From: Saccharopolyspora erythraea
GTDB lineage: Bacteria > Actinomycetota > Actinomycetes > Mycobacteriales > Pseudonocardiaceae
NCBI RefSeq assembly: GCF_018141105.1
Contig: NZ_CP054839.1
Coordinates: forward strand, 124,001 to 188,000
DNA: 64,000 nucleotides
Reading direction: 5' to 3'
Of the stretch, positions 25,097-33,701 are shown piece by piece. Under the pieces are notes generated by a model, which saw only the letters and a program-made list of their open reading frames with translations, ran no database searches and was not told where the DNA came from. A program made the position numbers and the translations under genes. Position 1 is the stretch's first letter. The number at the start of each line of letters is the position of its first letter.

Positions 25097-25678
25097 GTGA
25101 CCGCGCACCTGCCTGCTGCACCCGCCTCCGCCGCGGAGGCGGCACGCAGCTGGCCCGGGCGCGTGCATCAGGGGGACATGGCGGCGACGGAAGACGACTT
25201 CGCGGAGTTCGTCCGGGTAGCTCTACCTGGGCTGATGCGTTATGGCCACGCGCTGACCGGCAACCCGCACGACGCGGCCGACCTGGTCCAGACGGTGCTG
25301 GAGAAGGTCGGCGCGCGGTGGGCGAAGGTGAGCCAGAACTGCGACGACCCGCGCGCCTACGTGCGCAAGGCGATGGCCAACACCCACGTCAGCCGCTGGC
25401 GCCGCACCCGGCGCGAGACGCTGATCGCGGAGTTCCCGGACGTCCCCGCCCAGCCGAGGCACGACCGGCTGGAGGACGAGCCGGTGTGGCAGGCGTTGCA
25501 GACGCTGCCGCCGAGGCAACGCGCGGTGGTCGTGCTGCGTTTCTACGAAGGGCTTTCCGAGGCCGAGATCGCCGACACGCTCGGGGTGAGCTGTGGAACG
25601 GTGAAGAGCCAGAACAGCAAGGCGATGGCCACGTTGCGCAAGCGCCTCGGACCGCTGGTTGAGGGAGGTGACGTGTGA
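25097..25678 (+). CDS. SigE-family ECF sigma factor
   Basis: A 193-residue sigma factor. Region 2 lies at about residues 33-95 (FVRVALPGLMRYGHALTGNPHDAADLVQTVLEKV) and region 4 at about 130-185 (LPPRQRAVVVLRFYEGLSEAEIADTLGVSCGTVKSQ). This is the Streptomyces-type SigE/SigM subfamily. GTG 25097 has GGAGTGGAG upstream; ATG 25178, just before the domain, is an alternative. Its stop runs into the ATG of a membrane protein (TGATG), the usual place of an anti-sigma factor gene. Confidence 0.9.
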   Translation: MTAHLPAAPASAAEAARSWPGRVHQGDMAATEDDFAEFVRVALPGLMRYGHALTGNPHDAADLVQTVLEKVGARWAKVSQNCDDPRAYVRKAMANTHVSRWRRTRRETLIAEFPDVPAQPRHDRLEDEPVWQALQTLPPRQRAVVVLRFYEGLSEAEIADTLGVSCGTVKSQNSKAMATLRKRLGPLVEGGDV

Positions 25679-26178
25679 TGGGCCTCGAGGACGAACTGCG
25701 GCGGGTGCTGCGGGACGACAAGCTCGACATCCCGGTTCGGACCGGGGCCGAGTGGTCGCTGGTGGCCGGTGCGCGTCGCCGCAGGAAGCGCAACACCGCG
25801 GTGGCCGCGGTCGGCGGAGCGCTGGCCGCGACGGTGCTGGTGGGCGGTGGCGTCGCGGCGATGAGCTACGAGAAGCGGCCGGTGCCGCCCGCGGTGCCGC
25901 CGGTGGTCACCAGCACGACCAGCCCGAGCGGGTCGAGCGGCCAGTCGACGGCGCCGCAGGTCGATCCGCACCACCCGTGGTCGCCGCCGGAGAGCACGCA
26001 CGTGACGCCCGGACCGCAGACCAGCGAGCGGCCGTCGATCCTGCGCGACACGACCTCCCCGACCACCACCTCCGAGCCGCCGTCGACCTCGGAGCCGGAG
26101 GACCCGCCGACGACTTCGCGGCCGTCGTCGGAGTCCGGGGAGAACCCGTCGCAGGACGAGTCCGGCCCGGGAGGCTGA
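25678..26178 (+). CDS. One-pass membrane protein, likely partner of the sigma factor
   Basis: A protein of 166 residues: about 35 cytoplasmic residues (LEDELRRVLRDDKLDIP), an Arg/Lys cluster RRRRKRN, one membrane helix (about 42-63) and an outside tail of 100 residues almost wholly Pro, Ser and Thr. It overlaps the sigma factor stop by one base, so the pair is surely co-expressed. Its small N-terminal segment may hold the sigma factor at the membrane, but no zinc-binding HxxxCxxC motif is present, so an anti-sigma role is an inference from position. Confidence 0.8.
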   Translation: MGLEDELRRVLRDDKLDIPVRTGAEWSLVAGARRRRKRNTAVAAVGGALAATVLVGGGVAAMSYEKRPVPPAVPPVVTSTTSPSGSSGQSTAPQVDPHHPWSPPESTHVTPGPQTSERPSILRDTTSPTTTSEPPSTSEPEDPPTTSRPSSESGENPSQDESGPGG

Positions 26179-26235
26179 GCGCGGGCTCAGTCCCGGACCG
26201 GCGGCCGGCGCGCGGACGGACCGCGCCCGGCGGGG

Positions 26236-26796
26236 TCAGAGCGCGCCGCCGGCGGCCGACGGCGCACCGGAGTCCGCGCCCTCGTCGCCCACGGTCTCGC
26301 GCGCCAGGAAGGTCTCGACGTCGAACAGGTTGCCGTTCGAGCGGTCCACCACGTTGAGCAGCGTCGACATCTGGGAGACCTCTTCGACCTGCTCCTTGAG
26401 GAACCACTGCATGAACTGCTCGCCGAGGTAGTCGCCCTCGTCGCGGGCGGTCTTGGCCAGGTTCACGATCTCCTGGGTGACCTCGCGCTCCTGCTCCAGG
26501 GCCAGCGCCACGAGCTCGCGGGTCTCGGAGAAGTCGTTGCGGACGTCGGGCACGCCCGGGATGTTCGGCTTGATGTTGTTGTCCATGAGGTACTGGACGA
26601 TCATCATCGCGTGGTTGCGCTCTTCCAGCGCCTGCTTGTAGAAGTGCGACGCCAGCCGGGGCAGGTCCTCGTTGTCGAACCACACCGCGACCGCGATGTA
26701 CTGCTGCGAGGCGGTGAACTCGTTGTGCACCTGCTCCTGCAGCAACTGGTGGAACTTCGATTCCTTGCGCTCAATCTTCTTCGCGGTGATAGCCAT
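26236..26796 (-). CDS. Ferritin (non-heme iron storage, BfrB-like)
   Basis: A 186-residue ferritin that oxidises ferrous iron and stores it in a 24-subunit shell. Iron-site residues appear in QVHNEFTASQQYIAVAVWFD, ALEERNHAMM and FLKEQVEEV. A tail of about 25 residues rich in Gly/Ala beyond helix E resembles the extended C-terminus of mycobacterial BfrB. An IdeR-type box about 95 bases upstream of the ATG fits the far-upstream position where IdeR with iron activates bfrB in Mycobacterium. Confidence 0.95.
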   Translation of the reverse strand: MAITAKKIERKESKFHQLLQEQVHNEFTASQQYIAVAVWFDNEDLPRLASHFYKQALEERNHAMMIVQYLMDNNIKPNIPGVPDVRNDFSETRELVALALEQEREVTQEIVNLAKTARDEGDYLGEQFMQWFLKEQVEEVSQMSTLLNVVDRSNGNLFDVETFLARETVGDEGADSGAPSAAGGAL

Positions 26797-26889
26797 GGGG
26801 CCAATGTACTCTGGAATCAGTCAAGTCGCATTTAACAGGGTCGCCTACAATTGTTTCGGCTTGCCTTAGATAGGTATTGTTCACCTAAT

Positions 26890-26908
26890 TTCGGTTAGGC
26901 AAACCTCA
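26890..26908. promoter_or_regulatory. IdeR/DmdR iron box upstream of ferritin (predicted)
   Basis: TTCGGTTAGGCAAACCTCA matches 16 of 19 bases of the IdeR consensus TTAGGTTAGGCTAACCTAA. It lies 94-112 bases ahead of the ferritin start. Neighbouring ACCTAA and CCTTAG stretches may be extra half sites. Confidence 0.75.
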
Positions 26909-27018
26909 TGTTGACGACCGAGATTTTCCGTGCCTGAGGTGTTAGACCTTGCCAAGTGGAGACGCTGGCCAGAAGGGTTGAACGTCGGCGGCGCGTGCCA
27001 CGACCGCCTTGCCGCATT

Positions 27019-27055
27019 GTGCTCTGCTCGGCTCACCCGCGGCCGAGCAGAGCAC
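27019..27055 (-). terminator. Terminator of the type VII-associated cluster
   Basis: Perfect 14-bp arms (GTGCTCTGCTCGGC and complement) with a 9-base loop, 12 bases past the stop of the last cluster gene on the minus strand. Confidence 0.85.
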
Positions 27056-27066
27056 CTCCGCAGACC

Positions 27067-28350
27067 TTACCCGGGAAAGTGCTCCTCGGCCGACGGTATT
27101 GTTCCGGACAGGCGGTGGCTGCCGTCGTAGTAATCCTTGCCGCTGTCTTCGGCGTAGTTCTGCTCGTGGTACTGCTGCGCGCCGAAGCCGCCGCGGGCTA
27201 GCTGGCTCTCCGGATTGCGGACATCGGAGATGGTCTCGGCGGTTTCGCGAGCGGCGGAGTTGTTGATGCCGTCGCTTTTCGGCCACAGCGTCGCCTTGTC
27301 CACGAGGTTCTGGGTGCTCTGCTGGGCGGCCCGGCCCAGCCCGTCGGCGTCGGCCATCAGCCCGGCGCCGCGACCGCCGAGTTGCTCGGCACCCTTGCCG
27401 AAGTTCGCGGCCGCGTCGGCGCCCCGCGCACCGGCGCTGCCAAGAGCGTCGCCGCCCCTGCCGACGGCGCCGGCAGCCGAACCGAGCGCGTCGGAAGCCT
27501 TCGTCGCGGTTTGCCCGGCCGCGGTCGCGGCACCGCCGAGTCCGGGCGAGGTCGGGAACGCCTTCGCACCGCCGGTGGTGAGCTTGGCGCCGACCTTCGC
27601 GCTCGCCTCGGCCATGTCGTCGAGCGCCTTCGCCAGGTGCGTACCCGCCTTGCCGAGCTTGCCGAGCAGCTGGCTGATCTTGGTCGCGATCTTGGCGAGC
27701 GTCATGCCGACGCGGCCGGCCGCGTAGCCGAGATAGCCGGCCACCGTCGCGCCGAAGCTGACGACGGAACCGGCGAGGGCCGCGAGGGCACCCTTGATGA
27801 GCTCGGCGACGACCGCGGCGATGATGTCGCGGATGAGCCCGCGGCAGGTCGCCACCATCGTGCCGGCGGTCGCGATCGCGCCGGAGGCCGTTCCCGCGCT
27901 GACCGACATCGCCTCGACGCCTTCGGCGAGTTCCTTCGAGCGTTGCAGGTAGGTGTTGCACGCCGGGCCGGACCACTCGGCGGTGTGGGCCTGGACCTGC
28001 CCCGGGATCTCCCCGGCCAGCTTCTCCAGGTCGGCCTTGACCTCCTGCCAGGTGTCGGCGCCTTCCTTGATGGCGTTCGGATCTCCCGCGACGAAATCCA
28101 GGGCCTCGCGAAGCGGGTACAGGTGCTCCATGAGCCAGCCCACCCCGGCCGCGAGCGCCGAGCCGATCGGGTCGATCGCGGTGATCATCGCGTCGAGCGC
28201 GAGCACACCCCCACTGGCCGCGAACTCGCCCCAGTCCTCGTTGGAGAACGCGGTCCAGGTGGCCCGCGCCGAATCGACGATGCCCGCACCCGCGGTGTGC
28301 GCGCCCGATTCGACGGCCTTGCCGTCGACGTCCACGAGCATGTCGGTCAC
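27067..28350 (-). CDS. WXG-containing large protein of type VII secretion context
   Basis: A 427-residue protein. Residues about 90-180 form a helical hairpin with a W-S-G turn (EWSGPACNTYL, Trp126), as in WXG100/PPE-like type VII substrates. Before it lies a hydrophobic segment (about 45-80). After it come a long hydrophobic helix (about 170-215) and an Ala/Gly-rich region, with a polar end of about 60 residues (QYHEQNYAEDSGKDYYDG). No known toxin domain was seen in the end part. Its GTG start overlaps the stop of the EspC-like gene. A secreted or surface-bound effector or scaffold is likely; the activity is unknown. Confidence 0.8.
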   Translation of the reverse strand: MTDMLVDVDGKAVESGAHTAGAGIVDSARATWTAFSNEDWGEFAASGGVLALDAMITAIDPIGSALAAGVGWLMEHLYPLREALDFVAGDPNAIKEGADTWQEVKADLEKLAGEIPGQVQAHTAEWSGPACNTYLQRSKELAEGVEAMSVSAGTASGAIATAGTMVATCRGLIRDIIAAVVAELIKGALAALAGSVVSFGATVAGYLGYAAGRVGMTLAKIATKISQLLGKLGKAGTHLAKALDDMAEASAKVGAKLTTGGAKAFPTSPGLGGAATAAGQTATKASDALGSAAGAVGRGGDALGSAGARGADAAANFGKGAEQLGGRGAGLMADADGLGRAAQQSTQNLVDKATLWPKSDGINNSAARETAETISDVRNPESQLARGGFGAQQYHEQNYAEDSGKDYYDGSHRLSGTIPSAEEHFPG

Positions 28351-28646
28351 GGCCGCACCTGCCCGAGGCAGTCGGCGTTGTTGCCGTCGGTGTCCTGGTA
28401 GTCCTTGGCGGCTTCGGCCACTCGGCCGCCGAGATCGCGGGTCAGCTCGGAGAACTTCTGGATCTCGGCCGCCGCCTGCTGCGAGGTCTGGCGAGCCTGG
28501 CCGGCGAAGGCCTGGCCCACCAGGCCGAAGCTGTCCACGCCGAACGACACGCCGTTGCCCTTCGTGCCGGCAGCGGCGATGTCATCGGCGAGACCGTTGA
28601 GCCACTGCGAGTGGGTGGTCAATCGGCCGGGTCTGACGTTGAACAC
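28347..28646 (-). CDS. EspC-like type VII secretion target protein
   Basis: A small helical protein of 99 residues. GTG 28646 has GGGGAGAG seven bases upstream and begins directly with the EspC-type pattern FNVRPGRLTTHSQWLNGLADDI; the longer frame upstream overlaps the YbaB-like gene and is not real. Such proteins are co-secreted with ESX-type substrates. A conserved GLVGQAF and a helix with ELTRDLGGRVAEAAKDYQDTD (Y-x3-D/E-like export signal) complete the pattern. It overlaps the next gene by three bases, so the pair is probably made and exported together. Confidence 0.85.
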   Translation of the reverse strand: MFNVRPGRLTTHSQWLNGLADDIAAAGTKGNGVSFGVDSFGLVGQAFAGQARQTSQQAAAEIQKFSELTRDLGGRVAEAAKDYQDTDGNNADCLGQVRP

Positions 28647-28662
28647 GGAACTCTCCCCAGGG

Positions 28663-29073
28663 TCAGCGCAGGTAGGTCTGCGGTGGTTCGTCGTCGAAGT
28701 CCGGGTCGTCGTTCCGACTCGCGGCGGGTTCCTCCGGTTCCACCGGCAGCTGGGTTCGGAGGAACTCCATCGCAGACTCGCCGGCGAACGGCTCCACGGT
28801 CTGCGCCACCCTGTGCGCCACCTTCGCCTGTGCTTCACCCGCCAGCCGCAGGATCGTCGCGCGCAGCTCCTCCGGCCCCCGTTGCAGCGCGCGCTGGTCG
28901 ATCTCCAGGTCCTTGAGAGCACCGTTGGAGCTCACGGTCACCGCGATTCCGCCGTCGCCGGCGGTTTCGGTCAGGGAGCCGAGCTGCTCCCGGATCTGTT
29001 CGGACTGCCGCACCATCTCATCGGCGCGGTCCTGGAGGGAGGACAGAAAATCCTGGGCCGATTGGTCGTTCAA
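28663..29073 (-). CDS. YbaB/EbfC-family protein (EspL-like)
   Basis: A 136-residue protein starting at TTG 29073 (GGAGG eight bases before). The core has the YbaB pattern: a long N-terminal helix, then IAVTVSSNGALKDLEIDQRAL, then a second helix (ELRATILRLAGEAQAKV). An acidic tail follows. YbaB proteins bind DNA, but versions beside ESX genes (EspL) act as stabilising partners of secreted proteins instead. Its position directly ahead of an EspC-like gene favours the second role. Confidence 0.85.
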   Translation of the reverse strand: MNDQSAQDFLSSLQDRADEMVRQSEQIREQLGSLTETAGDGGIAVTVSSNGALKDLEIDQRALQRGPEELRATILRLAGEAQAKVAHRVAQTVEPFAGESAMEFLRTQLPVEPEEPAASRNDDPDFDDEPPQTYLR

Positions 29074-29091
29074 AGCGTCTACCTCCGGTTC

Positions 29092-30042
29092 TCAGGTGGT
29101 GTGCTGGAGTTGTTGGATGCGTCCGGCGACCAGCCGGCCGCGCACGCCGAAGGCCACGGCCACCAGCGGTAGCGCGGTCAGCGCGGCGAGCCCGGTCGGC
29201 GGTTGCCCGCTGAGCAAGCCCGCGGCCACCCCCAGGGCTCCCACGACGAGCAGCAGGTTTGCCCGGAACTGGCGGCCCCCGAGCGCGATCGGGGGTTGGC
29301 GATCCGGGTATCCGCCGCGTCGGCGGCTGACGGCCAGTGCTGCCCCCACGGCCAGGAACGCGTGGCCCGCGATGATGACCGCCACCGGCACCCAGGTCAG
29401 GGCGTCCAGGTGTCCGTGGCCGAGACCGCCCGCGATGACCAGCCACCACCCCGCGGCGAGCACGGCGGGCGGCCATGTCTGCAACCTCGACCGGCGCCGG
29501 CGTTCCCGGTGCTCGGCGGGACGCAGCGGCGGGATGCCCGGGATGCGGAAGCCGACGAGCGCGAGACCGAGGAGCGGGATGAACAGCGCCCAGCCGAGCG
29601 CCGAGTGCGGCGCCGGTTCGTCGACGACGACGTTGGAGCCGCGGTTGTCCAGCTCGCGGCGCACGACGGGAGCCGGGGTGGTGTAGTTCCGGGGAGTCAG
29701 GTCGGAGAACTTGAACGAGCGCTCTTCCGCGTCGCCATCGGCCCAGGTGATGGTGGCGTCGCAGTCCCACCACCAGCCGAGGCCCGACATGCTGACCGGT
29801 CCGGCGAGTTCGCACCGGTTCGCCAGCGCCGTTCCGCGCTCGGTCGGCGTGCCGTCGGTGGTCATGATGCCGGTCGCGCCCATGACCGTGTGGAACACGG
29901 CGAGCACCAGAAACCGGACCAGGACCTGCGAGACGATGTAGCCCACACGCCACGCCCGGTCGCTGGGCGTCGTCGTCGGCTCGTCCCGCCGCACGGGCTG
30001 ACGGCTGGCATGGCCGGGCAGCATTTCGTCGGAAGGCCCCAC
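29092..30042 (-). CDS. Polytopic membrane protein at head of the type VII-associated cluster
   Basis: A 316-residue protein with one helix at about 37-57, an outside domain of about 90 residues with a Cys pair (ANRCELAGP, WWWDCDATITWADGD), then about five more helices (from about 150) and a basic end. No function is recognised. The gene lies 18 bp ahead of the YbaB-like gene and in the same direction. It thus may supply a membrane part or a surface partner for the secreted proteins, but it lacks any ESX core ATPase or channel motif. Confidence 0.75.
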   Translation of the reverse strand: MGPSDEMLPGHASRQPVRRDEPTTTPSDRAWRVGYIVSQVLVRFLVLAVFHTVMGATGIMTTDGTPTERGTALANRCELAGPVSMSGLGWWWDCDATITWADGDAEERSFKFSDLTPRNYTTPAPVVRRELDNRGSNVVVDEPAPHSALGWALFIPLLGLALVGFRIPGIPPLRPAEHRERRRRSRLQTWPPAVLAAGWWLVIAGGLGHGHLDALTWVPVAVIIAGHAFLAVGAALAVSRRRGGYPDRQPPIALGGRQFRANLLLVVGALGVAAGLLSGQPPTGLAALTALPLVAVAFGVRGRLVAGRIQQLQHTT

Positions 30043-30130
30043 GTTCCCGTCCCGTTCTGCGGTGTCATCGGCAGCGCGGAACCTACCAACGCTGGTGCCG
30101 GGTCTCGGGCGGTATGGAGATTTTCGCGGT

Positions 30131-31327
30131 CTACAGCGCCTCGCGGATGATCGGGCAGGACATGCAGCGGGGGCCGCCGCGGCCGGAGCCGAGCTCGGAA
30201 CCGCTGATGCGCAGCACCTCGATCCCGGCCTCCTCCAGGCGGGCGTTGGTCTCGGCGTTGCGCTCGTAGGCGACGACGACGCCGGGGGCGACGGCGAGGG
30301 TGTTGTTGCCGTCCTCCCACTGCTCCCGCTCGGCTGTCACCGGGTCGAGCCCGGTGTCGATGACGCGCAGGTGGTCGATCTCCATCGCCTCGGCCGCCGC
30401 GGTGAGGAACGGCTGCGGCCCGGACACGTCGACCCCGCCGTCTCGTGGACGCAGCGAGAACGCGGTCAGTGAGTCCTGGACCGCCGGGTACATGACGACG
30501 GCGTCGCGGTCGACCATCGTGCACACGGTGTCCAGGTGCATCGACGCCCGCTGCTGCGTGATCGGCACGGCGAGCACGGTGTGTGCGAGGTCGTCGGCGA
30601 ACACCGACCGCGCGAACGACTCCGCCCCGGCGGGCGTGGTCCGCTCGCCGACGCCGATGGCGACCACGCCCGGGGAGAGCAGCAGGACGTCGCCGCCCTC
30701 GACCGGTGCCGAGTGCGCGCCGTAGGCGCGGGCGCAGTGCGAGAACCGCGGGTGGTAGGCGTAGACGAGGTCGGTCAGCGCCGACTCGCGCCGCCGCGCG
30801 GGCATCGCCAGCGCCGCGATGGCCACGCGGTCGCCCACCCACGCCGACGAGTCGCGGGTGAACAGCAGGTTCGGCAGCGGCTCGATGGCGAAGTCGTGCG
30901 GGTGGTGCATGCGGCGCACCAGCGACTGGCCCTCCGACCCGGGCAGCTCCTCGAAGGTCATCCCGGCGATGAGCACCTCGGCCAGCGCCGGGGCGTCCGC
31001 GCTGGACAGGTGCGAGCGCAGGGTGTCGGCGATGTCGGTGCCGACCTTGAGCTCGTCGACGCCGGAGTGCACCGCCGCGGCGCGGGCGCGGGTGTCGGTC
31101 AGCGTCTCGGCGAGCAGCTCGTGCAGCAGCAGCACCTCCACGCCCCGGCTCCGCAGCGTCCCGGCGAAGGCGTCGTGCTCCTCCTGGGCGCGGTCCACCC
31201 ACGGGATCGCGTCGAACAGGAGCTGATCGTTGTTGCGCGGCGTGAGCCGCTTGAGCTCGTTGCCCGGACGGTGCAGGAGCACCGTGTGCAAGGGGCCGAC
31301 CTCGCTCTGCACGTGTGGTTCGCTCAC
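30131..31327 (-). CDS. arcA: Arginine deiminase
   Basis: A 398-residue enzyme that turns arginine into citrulline and ammonia, the first step of the ATP-yielding deiminase route and also a help against acid. Guanidino-modifying family motifs are all present: [44 protein letters not shown] and the nucleophile Cys in [11 protein letters not shown]. No arcB or arcC lies beside it, so here it acts alone or with carbamate kinase and transferase genes elsewhere. Confidence 0.96.
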   Translation of the reverse strand: MSEPHVQSEVGPLHTVLLHRPGNELKRLTPRNNDQLLFDAIPWVDRAQEEHDAFAGTLRSRGVEVLLLHELLAETLTDTRARAAAVHSGVDELKVGTDIADTLRSHLSSADAPALAEVLIAGMTFEELPGSEGQSLVRRMHHPHDFAIEPLPNLLFTRDSSAWVGDRVAIAALAMPARRRESALTDLVYAYHPRFSHCARAYGAHSAPVEGGDVLLLSPGVVAIGVGERTTPAGAESFARSVFADDLAHTVLAVPITQQRASMHLDTVCTMVDRDAVVMYPAVQDSLTAFSLRPRDGGVDVSGPQPFLTAAAEAMEIDHLRVIDTGLDPVTAEREQWEDGNNTLAVAPGVVVAYERNAETNARLEEAGIEVLRISGSELGSGRGGPRCMSCPIIREAL

Positions 31328-31443
31328 GGCCCGCAGCCTAGCCCCGGCGATCGGAAACGCCAGTCTTCGCAGGGGAATTCGATCGAACGTTAAGCGTGAA
31401 AGCGGCTTGAGTGGCTATTCGTTGCGTGCGGCTTTCGGTCGGA

Positions 31444-32256
31444 TCAGGGCAGCCAGCCCACCCGCCCGCGCAGCGCGGCGTAGCCGACGAACGCCACGAC
31501 GTCGATCAGCGCGTGGCCGGCGACCAGCGGCCAGATCCGGCCGGTGCGCTGCCACGTCCTGCCGTAGACCAGGCCCATCACCACGTTGCCGACGAACCCG
31601 CCGAAGCCCTGGTACAGGTGGTAGGCCCCGCGCAGGACCGACGAGGCCCAGAGCGCCCGGTTCTCGCTCCAGCCGAGCTGGCGCAGCCGGGTCAGCAGGT
31701 AGGCGATCATCAGGACCTCTTCGGCGAAGGAGTTGCCGAAGGCGGCCAGCACGAGGACCGGTAACCGCCACCACGCGTCGTCCAAAGTGGACGGCTGCAC
31801 GGTGAGGCTCAGCCCGAGCGCGTGCGCGATGAGGTACAGGCCCAGGCCCGGCACGCCGATCAGGGCGGCCAGGCCGACGCCGCCGAGCGCGTCGCGCAGC
31901 GGGCGGGAGCGGTCGAGACCGACGCTGCGCAGCGCGATCCCGCCCCGCCACAGCAGGTAGACGCCGAGCGAGCCCCACGCGCACAGGCGCAGGACGCCGG
32001 CGAGCTGCTGTGCCATGTCCAGCAGGCCGAGCTCCGCGCGGGGCACGTTGATCGCGACGGCCTGGTCGGCGAGCGGCTCCGGGCGCATCAGCGCGTCCAG
32101 CAGCGAAAGCAGGCTCTGCAGCGCGGAGAGGCCGAGCGTCACGGCGAAGACGATGAGGAGCTCGATGACGAGTGCCCTGCGCTCGGCCGGGTCGGTGATC
32201 ACTTCCGGGGTGCCGGGACGACCCGGGGCCAACCACGCGCGCAGAGTGCCACTCAC
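31444..32256 (-). CDS. CPBP-family intramembrane protease
   Basis: A 270-residue membrane protein with about eight helices. The CPBP (Abi/Rce1-like) motifs are SFAEEVLMIAYLL (the paired Glu), GAYHLYQG (His) and GHALIDVV (His and Asp). Relatives cut prenylated or bacteriocin-like peptides inside the membrane, or act in immunity. GTG 32256 is preferred since the upstream 41 residues of the longer frame are basic and non-coding in look. The substrate is unknown. Confidence 0.85.
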   Translation of the reverse strand: MSGTLRAWLAPGRPGTPEVITDPAERRALVIELLIVFAVTLGLSALQSLLSLLDALMRPEPLADQAVAINVPRAELGLLDMAQQLAGVLRLCAWGSLGVYLLWRGGIALRSVGLDRSRPLRDALGGVGLAALIGVPGLGLYLIAHALGLSLTVQPSTLDDAWWRLPVLVLAAFGNSFAEEVLMIAYLLTRLRQLGWSENRALWASSVLRGAYHLYQGFGGFVGNVVMGLVYGRTWQRTGRIWPLVAGHALIDVVAFVGYAALRGRVGWLP

Positions 32257-32411
32257 CTCGCGGACCCTACCCGGGACTCCGGCGGCGGCCGACGCCCAGC
32301 GGCGCGGGGGAGAACTGGCAAAACTGTGGAAGCGGCGGAGGGAACGAGTCCCGCGCGGTTCCCGTCCGATATGCGGCACCCCTGCAACGGCGAGCCGTCG
32401 TGAGGAGCGGA

Positions 32412-32768
32412 ATGGACGGGTATCGAGTGTTCCTCTGGGGGTGGGCCGACAGCAGTCTGATCGCGCGGACGCTGGAGGCGTTGCGCCCCTTCGACACCCT
32501 GGACGGGCCGGTCGGACCGGCCGAGCTCATCGGCATGCGCGACGGTGTGCTGGTGGAGGTGACCCGGGAAGGCGCGGACGCCACGCGGGTGCGGTTCGTC
32601 GACGCGGGCGGCCCGGCCGACGCGTGGACCGCCGCGCACTCGTTCCTCTGGGTGGTCACCCGCAGGCTGCCGGTGGAGGAGGCGCTGCTGCTCGGCGACG
32701 ACACCGAGCCGCTGCACTACCGGGAGGGCCGCATCCGGGCCGTGCCGACCTCCGGCGAACGGTACTGA
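32412..32768 (+). CDS. Hypothetical protein, 118 residues
   Basis: A soluble protein with GAGGAGCGGA before ATG 32412. Features: YRVFLWGWADSSL start, LDGPVGPAELIGMRDGVLVEV, and a C-terminal half with HSFLWVVTRRLPVEEALLLGDD. It has no Cys and no membrane segment. No family recognised. It stands alone, divergent from the CPBP gene across about 155 bp. Confidence 0.65.
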   Translation: MDGYRVFLWGWADSSLIARTLEALRPFDTLDGPVGPAELIGMRDGVLVEVTREGADATRVRFVDAGGPADAWTAAHSFLWVVTRRLPVEEALLLGDDTEPLHYREGRIRAVPTSGERY

Positions 32769-32805
32769 GGCGCCGAGCCTGTCCTTGAGCCCACCTTGCG
32801 TTGCC

Positions 32806-32822
32806 AAGCGGCTGCGCCGCTT
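32806..32822. repeat. Intergenic palindrome, copy 1
   Basis: AAGCGG-CTGCG-CCGCTT. The same 17-bp palindrome, differing at one loop base, occurs at 48468-48484, also between converging genes. Confidence 0.6.
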
Positions 32823-32842
32823 CAACGATCGAAGGCAGGCGG

Positions 32843-33622
32843 TCAGCCCTGGCGCTGCTGGGCGAGGAACGGGCAGCCGACGAGACGGCGCAGCTCGATG
32901 CCGAGGTGTTCGGCGTTGGTGACCGTCCGGGAGAACGCCAGCCGGACGTCGTGGTCGCCGTCGGCGGACTCCACCCGCAGCCGCAGGCCGTACTTGTCCA
33001 GCCCAAGCGGCCGGATGTGCCCGCCGCGCAGGCGCTCCGGCAGGTGGCGGGCGAGCAGGCCGACGACGTCGCGGTGCGACAGCTCCAGGTGCCGCAGCCA
33101 GCCGTCCTCCATCAGGCAGAACGGGTCGGGGCTGGCTGCCAGGAAGTCCTCGGGCTGCACCGAGGCGGTGCCTTCGGCGTCGGCGAGCACCATCGACGCC
33201 GACTCCAGCCGCAGCACGCTCGCGCCGTGCCCGGCGTCGAGCAGGCGGGAGTCCGGCCGCTGCTCAGCGACCCGGACGACCTCGGCGCGCGCCTGCTCCG
33301 GGTCCAGCACGCGCAGCCAGCCGGTGAGCCAGAGCAGGCCGCGCACCGGCTCGCGGAGCCGGACCGGCGTCGGGTCGGCCACCTCCAGCATCGCGGTCAG
33401 CTCACCGCGCGGGGCCTGCCAGGCCGACGCGATGAGCGGGTGCTCGTCGGCCAGCAGCACGGTCGCGGCGCCGTCCGGGTGCACGTGGTGCAGGAGCGGT
33501 GCTATCCGCGCCGCGTTCTCGCCGGAGGGCATCAGCACCGCTTTGCCGCCGCGTCTGGCGATGGTCCTGGCCCGTTCCGCCGGGCTCGGCAGCGCCGGCC
33601 GGCGGGTCGTCTTCTCGCCCAC
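32843..33622 (-). CDS. DUF2470-domain protein, iron-linked
   Basis: A 259-residue soluble protein with a split-barrel-like N-terminal part (GKAVLMPSGENAARIAPLLHHVHPDG, LLADEHPLIASAWQAPRGELTAMLEVADPTPVRL) and a C-terminal DUF2470 segment (HLELSHRDVVGLLARHLP, then IRPLGLDKYGLRLRVESADGDHDVRLAFSR). This pairing is found in heme-handling and iron-regulated proteins of actinomycetes and plastids. GTG 33622 has GGAGGTGAGC upstream, and an iron box overlaps that leader, so repression when iron is plentiful is likely. Confidence 0.85.
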   Translation of the reverse strand: MGEKTTRRPALPSPAERARTIARRGGKAVLMPSGENAARIAPLLHHVHPDGAATVLLADEHPLIASAWQAPRGELTAMLEVADPTPVRLREPVRGLLWLTGWLRVLDPEQARAEVVRVAEQRPDSRLLDAGHGASVLRLESASMVLADAEGTASVQPEDFLAASPDPFCLMEDGWLRHLELSHRDVVGLLARHLPERLRGGHIRPLGLDKYGLRLRVESADGDHDVRLAFSRTVTNAEHLGIELRRLVGCPFLAQQRQG

Positions 33623-33636
33623 TGCTCACCTCCAAC

Positions 33637-33650
33637 TTAGGCAACCCTAA
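33637..33650. promoter_or_regulatory. IdeR/DmdR-type iron box (predicted)
   Basis: TTAGGCAACCCTAA agrees at 12 of 14 bases with the inner part of the IdeR operator (TTAGGCTAACCTAA). It starts 15 bases ahead of the DUF2470 gene start and could also act on a transcript running the other way. Confidence 0.65.
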
Positions 33651-33669
33651 CTTAGATGACCTGCGGGTG

Positions 33670-33681
33670 GAAGTCGACTTC
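33670..33681. promoter_or_regulatory. Perfect 12-bp palindrome
   Basis: GAAGTCGACTTC, 20 bases past the iron box and seven bases before a near-ideal ribosome site on the plus strand. It may be an operator; the binding protein is unknown. Confidence 0.4.
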
Positions 33682-33701
33682 TCCGCCAGGAGGTGAGAAC
33701 C

